A stretch of 64,000 bases of DNA from Myotis daubentonii (GCF_963259705.1 NC_081842.1:60021787-60085786), one strand, 5' to 3'; shown: positions 46,471 through 59,905, counted from the stretch's first letter. Notes: generated by a model not told the origin, from the letters alone. Numbers and translations: made by a program.

Positions 46471-47230
46471 TTTAAATATACTTTATTGATTTTTTACAGA
46501 GAGGAAGGGAGAGGGATAGAGAGCCAGAAACATCGATGAGAGAGAAACATCGACCAGCTGCCTCCTGCACACCTCCTACTGGGGATGTGCCCACAACCAA
46601 AGTACATGCCCTTGACCTGCCGGAAGCCGGTCCATCCTTGCTGCTTGACACAGTCGCTGCAGGATAGAAATATCTGCACAGCATATGTTTCAAGGGACCT
46701 GGCGTATATAGCATACTGTTCTTAATATGTTTGCTCCCCTTAGCACTGTGTGTTTTAACCAAGGTCACCTCTCCGAGAAAGGTTGTTTCCCCAGGTAGGG
46801 ATTTTTCCCTGAAGTTAGGGAGGGGATGAAACTCCTTAACTAAGTGCCAGGCGGGTAGTTAATCACTTTAACTACAAACAATCATGCTTAAGCTACATAA
46901 TCTTTACTCCCTGGAATGGAGATAAGAAACCCCTAACCTTTGTAATAGAAATTGACAGGATTAAAATCAACTGGTATAAATACGGATGTAACAAGACAAT
47001 AAACAGCAGAACCTCTCTGGAGATCCAGACCAGAACTTGGCTGGAGATCCTGGCTAGGCTGCTGATCAACTGAACGCTGCCCCTGTGTCATTCCTTCTTC
47101 GCCGACTCCGTCCGCACCTTTGGGGACCCCTGGACCCGCTGGGGTTGGACCCCGGCATTGACCGGAATCGAACCCAGGACCTTTCAGTCTGCAGGCCGAC
47201 TCTCTATCCACTGAGCCAAACCGGTTTGAC
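46471..47230 (-). mobile_element. VES SINE split by a solo LTR
   Basis: The two parts 46471-46617 and 47158-47230 form one reverse VES copy. Its own 16-bp duplication TCAAAAGAGCTCTTTT lies at 46455-46470 and 47231-47246. The 540-bp LTR landed inside its tRNA-like head. Confidence 0.92.
46618..47157 (+). mobile_element. Solo LTR of a class II-type endogenous retrovirus (540 bp)
   Basis: Starts TGCCGGAAGCC and ends GACCCCGGCA, with a perfect 6-bp duplication TTGACC (46612-46617, 47158-47163). TG...CA ends and a 6-bp duplication fit a betaretrovirus-like (ERVK-type) element. TATAAATA is at 46975 and AATAAA at 46998, so the R region must be very short. It interrupts a VES SINE and is therefore younger than it. 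No gag, pol or env remains. Confidence 0.9.
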
Positions 47231-47632
47231 TCAAAAGAGCTCTTTTATGTTTATTAATCAGAAATTTTTAAAAAGACAGTTGCTTTATAAACAAAGCATG
47301 ATACACTGTCAGTAATTGGATATTAGTGCACAAGAGCCTCAGACATGTATTTTTTGGAGGAGGGGGATCGGGCAGAAGATGGAAGAGGGAAGAGGGAGGT
47401 TCTGTCATTATTTCTTAAGGTTTCCATATTCACCTGTACCATGTTTTTCAGAGAGACAAGCTATAGTGCTGTCAGTATTCTGGTGACCTTGAGATCCAGC
47501 CCAAGAGAAAGGTCAATCTATTTACTTATGAGTGTTCTTCAAATATGAGTGCAGACATATAGGTCACTTCCACTTCATGTTCTACAGCCATGGTCCTGCG
47601 TGGTCCTGCATGTGTAGTCACATGCATCTTCT

Positions 47633-47890
47633 TTATTTTTTGGTTAATCCTCACTTACCTGAGGATATTTTTCCATTGATTTTTTTTTTAGAGAGAATGG
47701 GAGGGAAGGGGAGAGACACAGAGAGAGAAACATCGATGTGAGAGAGATATGTCAATTGTTTACCTCCTGCATGCACCCTGACCTGGGCTAAGGATCAAGC
47801 CTGCAACAGAAGTACGTGACTGGTATTGAACCTAGGACCTTTCAGTCCATGGGCCAACACTCTATCCATTGAGCCAAACCAGCAGGGCAA
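47633..47890 (-). mobile_element. VES SINE (older variant) with TSD
   Basis: Reverse copy with the TCCTCACTTACCTGAGGAT variant tail. 15-bp duplication TCACATGCATCTTCT / TCACGTGCATCTTCT, one change. Confidence 0.88.
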
Positions 47891-48268
47891 TCACGTGCAT
47901 CTTCTCGTCATTTTGACCAACTAGCTGGACTTAAAACAAGTAGCCCTTGCTTTGCATCATTCAGTTATACACAAATTCCAGTAATCACAGTTTATTTAAA
48001 TAACACTAGTGCCCCTACAACACATTTCAAATTTTAGTTACCAAGGTATAGTAACTGAGTAATTGCAAAAAGTTCAAACTTCATTGGGAGCTCTTTGAGA
48101 CACAAATCACTGTGTAAATAATAGATGTCCACATTCTAATTCCTAAGACCTGTGAACATGGTATATTACATATCGATATGTATAATGACATTGCTGATGT
48201 GATTTAGTAGAGAGATCTTGAGAAGGGGAGATTACCTGGGTGGTTCCAATGCAAACACAAGGAGCTTT

Positions 48269-48479
48269 GCCCAGCCAGCATGGCTCAGTGGTTGAGCGTC
48301 AACCTATGAACCAGGGGGTCACAGTTCAATTCCTGGTCAGGGCACATGCCTGGGTTGTGGGCTCAATCCCTAGTTGGGGACGTGCAGGAGGCAACTGATC
48401 AGTGATTCTCATCATTGATGTTTCTATTTCTCTCCCTTCCTCTCTGAAATTAATAAAAATATTTTTAAATATTTAAAAA
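48269..48479 (+). mobile_element. VES SINE
   Basis: Sense copy, head GCCCAGCCAGCATGGCTCAG, with an AAAATATTTTTAAATATTT tail into which a Helitron has inserted. Confidence 0.88.
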
Positions 48480-48852
48480 CTAGAGGCCTGGTGCACGATA
48501 ATTCGTGCACTCGGGGGCAGAGGGGTTCCCTCAGCCCAGCCTGTGCCCTCTCACAGTCCGGGACCCCTCAGGGAATGTCCACCTGCTGGCTTAGGCCTGC
48601 TCTCTGGGGGATCCGACTAAGCTGGCAGTCAGACATCCTTAGCGCTGCCGAGGAGGCGGGAACCGCCACTGTACTCGCAGCCATCAGCCCAGCTTGTGTC
48701 TGAGCTGAGCTCCCCCTGTGGGAGCGCACTGACCACCAGGAGGCAGCTCCTGCGTTGAGCATCATCTGCCCCATGGTGGTCAGTGCACGTCATAGCGACC
48801 GGTTGTTCCGCTGTTAGGGTCAATTTGCACATTACCCTTTCATTATATAGGA
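48480..48852 (-). mobile_element. HeliBat-type Helitron in intergenic DNA
   Basis: Begins CTAGAGGCCTGGTGCACG with hairpin and ends ACCCTTTCATTATATAGGA. It is inserted exactly at the A-rich tail of a VES SINE. Confidence 0.88.
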
Positions 48853-49522
48853 AAGCACACACAAGGGGCCTTATAAGAGGAGGCAGATGGTCAGAGTCAG
48901 AGGAGGAGAAGTGACTACAGAAACAGAGTCAGATTAAGATTTAAAGATGCCGCACTGATGACTTTAAAGATGTAAGAAGGGGCCATGAGTCAAGGAATCC
49001 AGGCAGCCTCTAGAACCTGGAAAAGGCAGTGGAATGAAATGGGGACACTCCCAGGTCCTCCAGAAGGGCAGAGCCCTGTCCACATCTTGATTTTAGCCTA
49101 ATAAGCATATTGGATTGCTGACCTCCAGAGTGTTAAGATCATTTATGTTGTTTGTTTTCAAGTTTTAATGAGATATAAATGACATACAACACTGGATAAA
49201 TTTGTGTACAGCATGGCTTGATTCACATATATTGTGAAATAATTACCACAATAAGTTTAGTTAACATTCATCATCTCATATAGATATGAAAAAAAAAGAA
49301 AAACTTTTTTCCTTGTAATGAGAAGTTGTAGGACTTGCTGTCTTAGCAACCTTTGAATATACAATCCAGTATGTTTATTAGTGTGATCATGTACATTACA
49401 TCCTTAGTACTTATTTATCTTATAGCAGGAAGTTTGTACTTTTGACCACCTTCTTTCAATTCCCCCATACTCCATTCCTCACCCCTGCCTCTGGGAACCA
49501 CAAATCTGATCTATTTTTGTTG

Positions 49523-49782
49523 TTTTTAATCCTCACGTGAGGATATATTTTCCCTTTGTTTTATCAGAGAGAGTGGAAGGGAAGGAGGGAGGCAGAGTCA
49601 AAGGGGAGGGAGGGAGGGAGGAGAGAGAGAGAGAGAGAGAAACATTAATGTGAGAGAGACACATCGACTGGTTGCCTCTTGCATGCTCCCCTGTTGGGGA
49701 GCAAACTGCAACCCAGGTAGGTGCCTTTGACAGGGAATCGAACTGGAGACCCTTCAGTGCGCCATTGAGCACACCGGCCAGA
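49523..49782 (-). mobile_element. VES SINE (older variant)
   Basis: Reverse copy inside the old L1, TAATCCTCACGTGAGGATAT tail, expanded GAGAGA and GGAGGGAGGG runs, and head ending CACACCGGCCAGAG. Confidence 0.85.
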
Positions 49783-51739
49783 GTGAGTTTTTTTTTGTAG
49801 TGTTCTTTCTGGCTTTGGTATCAGTGTAGTGCTGGCCTCATAAAATGAGCTTGGGAGTATGCCCTCCTCTTAAGTTTTTTCGGAAGAGTTTGAAATGACT
49901 AGTGTTAATTCTTCTGTAAATGTTTGGTAAAATTCATCAGTGAAACCATCTGGTCCTGGGCCTTTGTTTTTAGGGAGGATTTTGATTACTGCTTCAATCT
50001 CCTTACTAGTAATTGTTCTATTCAAATTTTCTACTTCTTGATTTAGTCTTGGTAAGTTGTATGTTTCTAGTAATTTTTTTCATTTCTACTAGTTTGGAGA
50101 GTATAGTATGTTAGAGTATAGTTAGTTGTTCCCTTGATAGTACATAGTAGCCTCTTATGATCCTTTGTGTTTCTGTCGTATCAGTTGTAATGTTCCTTCT
50201 TTTCATTTACAATTTTGTTGATTTGGGTACTCTTTTTTTCATTGGTTAGTGTGGCTAAAGATTTTTCAATTTTGTTTATCTTTTAAAAGAACAATTCTTA
50301 GTTTTGCTTATTTTTATATTGTTTCCCTGTTTTCTATTTCATTTTTTCTCTAATTTTTTGTTATTTTCTTTGTTTTGCTAACTTTAGGGTTATTTTTCCA
50401 TTTTCTTGAGCTATGGAATTAAGTTGATGATTTGAGATCTTTCTAGATTCTTAATGTGGGTATTTATTGCTATGAACTTTTCTCCTAGCACTGCTTTCAC
50501 GGTATCCTATATGTTTTGATATGTAGTGTTTTTATTTTTGTTCGTCTCAAAGTACTCTTTTACTTCTCCTTTAATTTTTTCTTTGATCCATTGGCTGTTC
50601 AAGAAAGTGTGGTTAAATTTCCATGTATTTGGGAATTTTCCAGTTTTTCTCCTGTTATTGATTTCTAGTTTATGGTTAGAGAAGGTACTTAATATGATTT
50701 CAGTCTTTTTGAATTTGCTAAGGCTTGTTTGTGGCCTAACCTATGGTCTGTTCTAGAAAATGTTCCTCTTGTGTTTTAGAAGAATGTGTATTCTGCTGTT
50801 GGATAGAATGTTCTCTATATGTCTAGTCCATTTGGTCTATAGCATTATCCAAATCTGTTGTTTCCGTATTGATTCTGTGCCTGAATAATCTATCCATTGT
50901 TGAGAGTGGGGTATTAAAGTCTCCAACTATTATTTTGTTTGTATTTATTTCTCCTTTCCATTCTGTTAGTTTTTGTTTTATAGATATAGATGCTTCACTG
51001 TTGGGTATATAAATATTTACAATTGTTAGATCCTCTTGATGGACTGAGCTTTTTCTTTTTTATCATTCTTTGTCTCTTTTTACCATTTTTACTTTAAAGT
51101 ATATTTTGCCTGATGTAAGTATAGCTACCCCTTCTAAATTGGTTCCAATTTTCTTGAGATATTTTTACTCTCAGCCTATGCCTGTGTCTTTAAGGCTAAA
51201 GTGAGTATCTTGTAGGCAGCATATAATTGGATCTTGTTTTTTAATCCATTTCAGCCATTCTATGTTTTTGATGAAAGAATTAAAACCATTTACATTAAAG
51301 TAATTTTTGATAGGTAAGAGATTGTTATTGTCATTGTTAATTGTTTTCTGGTTGTTTTGTGGATCCACTGTTCCTTAGTTCGTATCCTGCTGTATTTTTT
51401 GGATTTTGATATATTCTGAGTGTAGTATGCTTTGACTTCTTTATCATGGTTTGTGTAATTATTTACCGGTTTTCCCCTTATGGTTATAATGAAACTTACA
51501 TAAAATATCTCAAAATGACCATACCCTATTTTAAACTGATAACAACTGAACTGCTGTAACATTCCTAAACTTTACACTTTTACTGCTCCTTCCCCTCACA
51601 TTTTAGGTTATTGATGTTACAGCTTACGTATTTTTTATATTGTACATCCATTAACAAATTATTGTAGTTATGGTTTCTACATTTATTATATTAATTTTTA
51701 AACTAGAGTTGTAAGTGGATTACCTCCATTACTATATTA

Positions 51740-51741
<2 letters not shown>

Positions 51742-51794
<53 letters not shown>
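51742..51794. repeat. (TA)n microsatellite
   Basis: A pure TA tract within the decayed antisense L1. Confidence 0.9.
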
Positions 51795-51796
<2 letters not shown>

Positions 51797-53863
51797 CCAT
51801 TTCTATTGACTTTTATGCTACCTTCTTATATTTTTATGACATTAATTGGCATCCTTTTGCTTCCACTCAAAGAACTCCCAATTAGCATCTTTTGTAAGGT
51901 AGGTCTGGTGGTGATGAACTCCCTCAAGCTTTTGTTTGTTCAGGAAAATCTTTCTCTTTTTTATTTCTGAAGGACAGCTTTACCAGTTGTAGAATTCTTG
52001 GTTGACAAGTCCCTCCCTCCCCACATACACAATATTTTGAATATATCATCCCATTTTTTTCCTGATCTGAAAAGTTTCCATTGAGAAATCTGTCCATAAT
52101 CTCATGGGGGCTTCTTTGTATGTAACTTGTATATTCTCTTGCTACTTTCAAAATCTTTCTTCATCATTGACTTATGACCATTTAATTATAATGTGTCTCA
52201 ATATAGCCCATTTCAGGTTAACCTATTTGGGGTTCTTTGGATGTGGATGTTCATGTCTCTTTCCAGGTTTGGAAAGGTTTCACTCCTATTGCTTTAAATA
52301 TATACTTTCTGTCCCTTTCTCTTCTCTTGGGATTCCCACAATGTTTACATTGTGGGGGGTTTTGTTGTTGTTTTTTATTGTATCCCTTAAGTCCGATAGG
52401 CTTTCTTCACACTTTTTTTTTTTTTTTTTTGCTCCTCTAACTAGATAATTTCAAATGTCCTGTCTTCCAGGTAACTGATTTTTTCTTTTGCGTGGTTGAC
52501 TCTGTTGTTGGAGCTCCCTGTTGAATTTTTCAGTACATTGTATTTGTCAGCTCTAGGATTTCTGTTTGTAGTTCTGTGGGGGTTTTTAATGTTTCTATTT
52601 CTTTGTTAAACTCATTTTGTTCATACATTGTTTTCCTTATTTTGTTCAGTTGTCTGTGTGTTCTTGTAGTTTAAACTTCTTAAAAAGGGTTATTCTGAAT
52701 TCTTTATGTGTTCTTCATTTCTTTAGGATCAGTTATTGGAGCTTTATTAGTTTCCTTTGGTAGTGTTCTAATTACCTGATTTTTTTGTGATCCTTGATTT
52801 TGTATGTTGGTTTCTCTGCATTTGAGTAAGCAATCCCCTTTTCTAGACTTCACATGTTTACTTTGGTACAGATAGTTCTTTACCAGTCTGCTTGGCTTGG
52901 TGTTCTGGACGAGTCAGCTGGTAATGTCATTGGGCTTGTGGGGTTTGCTATCAGGGTCTATTTTGGGGAAAGGCCACTGACTTTGGAGAGGGGTGCTGCT
53001 GGCTGAGAAAAGTTGGATAGAACGTCTGGCTTGGTTCCCTGCTCCAGCAGGGCCGTAGAATGGGTTCCGTGGTTGCCTGGGTCCTCTGGACGATTGGGTC
53101 TGGGAACTGTACTCAGCAGTAGGCGTGGTTATGAATTAGCTTCCCTGTTCTGGGGGCAGCAGACGAGCCGTAAGATCTGCACTGCTCATCCTTTGAGGAC
53201 CCAAATCAGGCTAGACTGTGCACTAAATTTTCTGGCCAGATGAGGCCACCACTTTTACTTTGAAGATGGAGATAGCCCCAGGCTAGTTGTCTTTTCAAGT
53301 GCCACTGTAGGGTTGTAGGATGTGCTGTGCAGTTTTTCATGTGCTCTGGTTAGGTCCCTGGTGGGGGTGGGGCTGGTTGGAGTGTGTGAAGGCTATTATA
53401 GCAGGGGGCTAGGAATTAGTTTACCTGCCTGAATAGTGCCCCAAACAGGCCCTAAGGCTGGGAAAGCTCTTGTTTGGGAATCAAATCAGGCAAACCTGCA
53501 TGGACCAGGACCGACTGGGCCACTGTTAGCATTGCAAATGCAGAGCCACCAGTCAGGCTCTTCACTCAAGTGCTGCTGTAATCAGGGCTGCAGGGTGAGA
53601 TTCCCAGGAGCTCTGGTTAGGTTTCCTGGTTAGCAGGGTTGGAGGTGGTATTCAGCAGTGGACAGGGTTATGGATTAGTTTTCCCTGGTGGGCTTGCAGG
53701 ACAGTTGCCATGGCCGACACGTCTCTTGTTTGAGGAGTTAATTAAGCATATCTGTGCACCAAACTCTCTGGCTAGACAGAGTTGTCAATTTATCTGCTAG
53801 ATGGGCAGAGGTGCTGGCTGGGCTCTCTGCTTAAATGCTGCTGCGCCAAACCATCGCCTAGGT

Positions 53864-54098
53864 CAGTGATGGTGAACCTATGACACGCGTGTCAGAGGTG
53901 ACACGCGAATTCATTTTTTTGGTTGATTTTTCTTTGTTAAATGGCATTTAAATATATAAAATAAATATCAAAAATATAAGTCTTTGTTTTACTATGGTTG
54001 CAAATATCAAAAAATTTCTATATGTGACACGGCACCAGAGTTAAGTTAGGGTTTTTCAAAATGCTGACATGCTGAGCTCAAAAGGTTCGCCATCACTG
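53864..54098. mobile_element. Non-autonomous hAT element (235 bp) with intact TSD
   Basis: Starts CAGTGATGGTGAACCTATGA and ends AAAAGGTTCGCCATCACTG. Perfect 8-bp duplication GCCTAGGT at 53856-53863 and 54099-54106. It is inserted within the 5' part of the old L1. It contains internal near-palindromes around GACACGCGTGTC. Confidence 0.93.
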
Positions 54099-55379
54099 GC
54101 CTAGGTGCTCAGGCCAGGCTTCCAGGGTGGGTGGGGTTGGAAGCACCCTCAGCAGTGGGTGAAGCTATGCATTAGCTCCCCTGCCCAGGTGGAGTGACAG
54201 AGTTGGCTCCATGGCTTCCAGGACTCTGTGTTTGGGGTCTTGACTGCACCTCTAGTTCCTGGGCTACATAGCTTCCCAGGTATTAAGGCCAGACTTCCTG
54301 TCAGGCAGGGCTGGGAGCCATGCTTAGCAGTGGGCGGGCTATGCATTAGCTCCCAGGTGGAGCAACAGAGCTGGCTCCAAGCAGCATCCCAGGTGTTCCC
54401 CTAAGGCCTTTTGTTAGGGCAGGTAGGGCAGAACCAGGAGCCATACTCATCAGTGGGTTAGGGCTATGAGTCAGTTCCCCTGCCTGAGCATAGTGGGGGC
54501 AACCAGCCCCAAGGCCTGCAAGGTTCTCTGTGGTCCTGATTCAAGCTGACCTGTGCCCCAAGTCACCTGGCACAACTGTGCCACTGCCTTTGCTCTGCAG
54601 ACCATGAGGTCTGCCTGCTCCAGTGTTGCTAGGCTACACAGTGTCCAGGTGTTCCGGCCAGCCTTCCTGGCTGGGTGGGGCCTGGATATACACTGAGCAG
54701 TGGGATGACTCAGCTTCCCTGCCCAGACTGGTTGGGGGAAAGTGTGTCTTTGTGTGTGTGTGTGGGAAACCAGTCTCCAGGGGCAGAAAGGCTCTTTATT
54801 TGCGGTCCCGAGTGAGGCAGACCTGTACCCCACTAAGTTCCCTGGTCAAACTACACCACTCCCTTGCTGTGCAGATTAGCAAAGCCTCTGGTTGAGACCG
54901 CTCCTTGGGCTTTGTAGGTAGGACCTTGGTCTGCCAAGAGCTGAGCTCTGGTTGTTCCGAGCCCCAACCCCCTTCTGTTACAATCTGATTCCCAGTGGAC
55001 AAGCCGGGCAGGTTCCCATGTGCAGATCCCACAGACTGTAGTGATGCAAGACCGTGGTGGTTCTCCCAAGAAGGGACCCACATGCTCAATGTCCACCCTG
55101 GGCGCTCTCGTCCTCCTGGAGGAACCTCAGGCTCAGGAGAGACCGCTCAGTGTGGGGCGGTGCCGGCCTGGGGAAGCCGCAGTGCGGTTAGCGGGTAGCT
55201 GCCCCTCTTACCCTTCAGCCGCAACCCTGTCTTCTGGGATTTTTTTCAGTGGTGTCCTGTGCATGAGCAGGTTGTTAGTTCTTCTTGTGACAGGGAGTGA
55301 AGTTAGGAATGACCTATTTTGCCATCTTAGTGACCATCTCAGTTATTACCGTTTTAAGCCAGTAAGTTTGTAGTAATTT

Positions 55380-56340
55380 GTTTGCATTAGTAGAAAACTA
55401 GTACATGCATCATGATCAATTACCAGTTACCTCACTTCTTTCAAAGTCTATCCATGATTAGTCACCGCACACTCCTCATTCACTTTGCACACAGGCAATA
55501 GAGCATGCAGCAGTATTGACTCATGTCTCCCAGTGTCAAATCTGTGGCATTTACAAAAAATGGGTAAGCAAAAGAAAAAAATTGGCTAAATAAGATGCAA
55601 GTACATCAGAGAAGTGGAAAATGGTGCCTCTATAAGTGAAATTCAAATCGAACATAGAGTTTTAGAAGAAATAGCAGTCTGTGGAAATATTGATGCTGAT
55701 GACATTTGAAATACTCTAGACATGCAACTTGAAAAACTTTGTGAAGGCAAAATTATCAACATAAAGGAAAATGGTTGTGAAAAAAGGATTAAGATATCCT
55801 AAAGGAAGTGATGCCAGAAAAAAAAATCATTATTAACCTATAAATTTACTATAATTTCAATCAAAGTTTCAACAGGGATTTTTAAAAAGATCAATAATAT
55901 CCTAAAATGCACCTAGAGAGAAAAAAATCAATACCTATCAAACTTGAAAAAGATCAAAGATATCTATCACATATTAGGACATATTGTAAAGATATAATTA
56001 ACAGTTTGATAAGGACACAGAAATAGACAAAGGGATTACTTGAGAATTTAGGAAACAGACATATGTATGTCTATGTAAAAATGTCCTTTCAAATGAGTGG
56101 TGAAAAGGTGAGTCATTCAAAAATAGAGGTGTAGTGATATCCTTTTGTCAAAAGGTCAAGCTAGATCCCTAGACCAAAATTCCAGATGTATTAAAAGACT
56201 GATATAAAAAATAAATCTATGCAAGTGAAGAAGATGTAAGAAAATGTTTATTATTGTGTAGATGGAAAGGCCTTTAACACAAAGTTCAAAAGTCAAAGAT
56301 AAAAGATTATAAAAATGACATATTAAAAGAAAAAATTCTC
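55380..56340 (+). other. Decayed sequence: unassigned part, then old L1-like part
   Basis: From about 55850 the A-rich text (CAATCAAAGTTTCAACAGGG ... GATGGAAAGGCCTTTAACAC) looks like a sense, ancient L1 end. The 55490-55830 part reads in broken pieces (for example VENGASISEIQIEHRVLEE) like a coding fossil, perhaps a transposase or processed pseudogene, but I cannot name it. Confidence 0.4.
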
Positions 56341-58363
56341 ATGAAAAAGTGATGACATCAAGATGCTGAGCAGTTTGACTCAGGGTCCAGGGCCTGAGAG
56401 AGAACCCCAAGGGAGCCCCTGCCTGGGTGAGGCTGAGTTAGCAAGCGAGGACCACAGGGCCCGTCCCAACTACTGAACGCAGATATGTGGAGCGTGAGTG
56501 TGGTAAATGGATCCTTTAAGAAAGTTATTGAAGGGAAACTTGGGCATTTGGATTTTATTGTGTCTGTCTTTATATTTGTACTTTTAATCAAAAAGCATTT
56601 TTTTAGCCTAGGGTTAGTTTCTTGTTTTTGTTTTCTTCTTTTTAATATGGGACAAAAAGTAGAAGGGAAATTGTGGTGATGGGAAAATTTTCCTGAAATA
56701 GTTAGACAGCTTTTGGAGGAATATAATGGGCTGGCTAATGCCACAGTGTAGGCAGCAGTATAAAGAAAGTACCTGAAGAGGCATTGACTGTGCAGATGAA
56801 AGCCAGAGGAGCAGGAGTGGGCACTCTCTAGGGGACTTTTGGAGGTGCTGGGTTAATGAATGTTCATTATAACCACTAGGTGGTGGTATAAACTCACAAT
56901 AGCTTATTTTTAAAGTGCGCTTTAAAGGAAGTGAGGGAGTGAGGTGTGAATGCCTAAGTGCATTTCATTCAGCCTCAGTTTATTCCCTGCACTCCCACCA
57001 AGCTAAGGTTTAACTTGGAGTTCACCAAAGGTGAAAACAGAAAACATCCTCAAAAATTATCTGCAAAATCTTCCAATAAAAAGTTACATATCTCCCAATT
57101 TGATGATAATTTAAATGGCTTCTACCCTTTTGGAGTTTAGGGAATTTGTATTTTGTTTTATTCCTTTGTTGTTGTTTTTTAGTTCAAATATATATGATGC
57201 ACATTGCTCCCCCACCCACCTCCCTGCCTTTTAAAAGTAATTATACTTGTAAACTATGGTTCACGGTGTTGCAAATGGGGTCTTACCGCTGTCCATATTT
57301 AGTCTTGGCAAAAGTCATTAGTAGTTCATCACATCATGACATAAGAGAGCATCTATGTACAAACATATACAATTTTATTGATATCTCTACAGACTACAAG
57401 AATTTTAAGTATAGTCACAATTGCTGAGTGAAACAGAAAAATAGTATTTTGTCATTTTCTGAAAAGATGCAAAAATTCTGAAGATGAAAGAAAGATACAT
57501 CAATGATATCATCTGTTTCTTATTTCCTAGAATAAAACATCACATAATTAAGTACTAAAAATTATAGTTTATTAGAGATTTTGATCCTGTGTACACTTGT
57601 CCATAACCATCACCTAGTTTATTTTCTGACTTTGCAGCTGAGAAGGGTGGGCCAGTACTCAGGGGAGCAGTGTGAGAGGAGAGAAGTCTCGTGAGTTTTC
57701 TCACTGAGTATTATTGCCGTGGGTAGGCGGACTCTCCCTTTTTGGAGGTGAAAGCACTCTTTCAGGGCATTGGAGGCCAGATAGTGAGTTATAGGCCTTC
57801 TTCTCCCTTGAAATGCATGTCCAGTTACTAAGAAAAGGGATCCAAGTGACCCTCGGAGCTAACAAAAAAAGGAAGAGTTGTTCTCCCTTCTTGCTAAGCC
57901 CAAGTCCAGTAAAGTATACCTATAGCAGTACAGGTACCTGGTACCCATATCTCCTCCAAGCGATGAATGAGTAATAAATTTGGACCTGATTTAGTAAGAT
58001 TGTTTTGAGCATTTCCACTATGAAACTATTGAGAATTAGTTTTCCACATAGCTTTACATGCTGTTGATTTTCTCATATTCTGATGTTTTGTGATGTCATA
58101 GGTATAAGATAATCAAAACCTGGATGTTTGAATGGGAATAATTACTGGCCAAGTCGCATAGGAGAAAATCACAAGAGCTAAGAGTTAATGGGGCTCTGGC
58201 TGGTCAGAAATTTGCACAAAACATTTGTTTTGGGTTGTGACACAAAATGAATATCAATCCAGCTAATACCGTATCTTCTACATCTTGCCTTCCCTGGCCC
58301 CTTGGAAGTGGGGCTTGGAAACCAACCCAGGTAGACAAAAGTGTCTTCCTTAGGTGGCCATGA

Positions 58364-58515
58364 AGCAGTGGTGGTCAACCTTGGCTGGACGCTGAAACCA
58401 CCTGGGGGCTTTAACAAACACTGATGTTTGGTTATATTGAGAGATTTCAATATAATTGGGAATTTTAAAAGCTCCTTAGGTGATTCTTATGTCCAGCCAA
58501 GGTTAAGAATCACTC
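58364..58515. mobile_element. MER5-type hAT fossil
   Basis: Contains GGTCAACCTTGGCTGGACGC and, inverted, GTCCAGCCAAGGTTAAGAAT. Arms are diverged, as expected for its age, unlike the copy at 25520. Lies in the probable STXBP5L 3'UTR. Confidence 0.7.
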
Positions 58516-59851
58516 CCTACACTCTGGCTTCCATGTCCCTCCCCACTCCACCCCAATTGGCACTTCCTCTTCTTTTCCCAAGTCAGACCTTACCTATTCT
58601 GCCTTTCATCTTTTCAGGGTTATGTTGTCTGCAAATATATACACTAAACCTGTTATGTGACATCCAAGCTCCCAGGGATGGTGGCATCCAAATACACAGC
58701 TTACTGGCAAGTACTGCTGGCATGTGGGCCAGTGTGAATGTGACATAGTACCTAGTCAAAAATGAGGCGGAGGCTATAAAGGACAGAGGTGAGGGAGCTG
58801 TGAAGGCCCTCATGTTCCTCTCCGGATGCAAAGAGCAAGACAGGAATGTCTGACCACTCCGGCATTGCCCTTTCTGAGCACAAGTGGTCAAGTTACCTTG
58901 TCTTCCCACAGAGGCAGCTGTAACCACACAGGTTTGCTCCTGGTTGTCCCAGTGATCCCAAACCAAGGAGAACATTTTTAGTTTACTTTTCTAGACCCTC
59001 TTCCTTTTTCTTCTGCCAAAAATTTTATAACCAAGTATCTCAAAGAGCTAATCTTAATTCTCTTCATATATATATGTTTTCCTTTTTCAAAGTCAAGGTC
59101 CTCCTTTATGCAGATAGCAGATAGATGGTACCTTTAGTCACATGGGTCACATCAAAGGACCCCAGCAGTAAACTTGTTCCCTTCTAATCAACCCCTTAAG
59201 ATCTTTGAGGACTAGAGGCCTGGATGCTGATTTATTAGCTTGAGCATCATTCAAAGGCTACAGAAAAGATTTGAAAATGTCTGTGACTGAATTACCGGAA
59301 AACATCTCATTCAGTTCTGCCACTGTCCTTCCAAAGTTAGTCAGACAACGACCCTGATGGTGAATGGGGCACTAAATCTGGGTCTCAGAGACGTGTAGGA
59401 AGCAAAATAGGTAGTACTGCTTTTGTGGAAGATTAAAACAAAAGATAAATCAGTCATCCTTCCCTCCAAACTCCAGGATAAATGGATTATTTCATGATAA
59501 GAATTATTGCTTATTAGAACCAGAAAAACAAACACGTCTAGGTTCCCAATGATGAATGGAGTGCAAAGGCCCATTTTCTCCTGGGATAACAAGAAAGGAG
59601 TCAGAGGGACAGGAGGGCAACTTGGAGAGGCTGTGGTTTGCAAGCCTTATTTCCCAATGCCACCTTCGCAGATAGAATATAATTTTGATGACAACTAAGG
59701 CTCAGAGTCATTTTCTCTATCATTGTCCAAGTTATCAGGAATATTTTTCTTATGTTCTAAGACAAAGGCAAGACATTTACACAGTTATGAGAGATATAAT
59801 TACATGGATCAATAGTACTCATCTGCCAAAGATAATGATGCTGATGCTGAC

Positions 59852-59905
59852 GCTGTGTGTGTGTGTGTGTATGTGTGCGTGCGCATGAGCACATGCACAC
59901 ACGTG
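59852..59905. repeat. (TG)n / purine-pyrimidine alternating tract
   Basis: TGTGTGTGTG, then GTGCGTGCGC and CACATGCACACACGTGTG. It alternates purine and pyrimidine, and the flanking inverted CA/TG parts could pair. Confidence 0.85.

Larger units (their letters stand above)
49150..55345 (-). mobile_element. Old, nearly full-length L1 in antisense
   Basis: Read on the - strand, the order is 5'UTR (GC-richer, 55345 to about 52900), decayed ORF1 (near 52450-51900), the start of the ORF2 endonuclease (about 51316-51171, NVNGFNSFIKNIEWLKWIKK and CCLQDTH), decayed reverse transcriptase to about 49790, then the 3'UTR to 49150. Stops and frameshifts are frequent. It is interrupted by a VES SINE at 49523 and a hAT element at 53864. 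None of the frames is functional. Confidence 0.75.

Noticed and set aside
56358..56744. 128-codon frame on the - strand
   Set aside because: No recognisable domain or codon bias, and no splice signals linking it to another exon.
59214..59260. ACTAGAGGCCTGG resembling a Helitron 3' terminus in the STXBP5L 3'UTR region
   Set aside because: No hairpin follows and no AT-rich 5' terminus is found downstream; probably chance or too small a relic.
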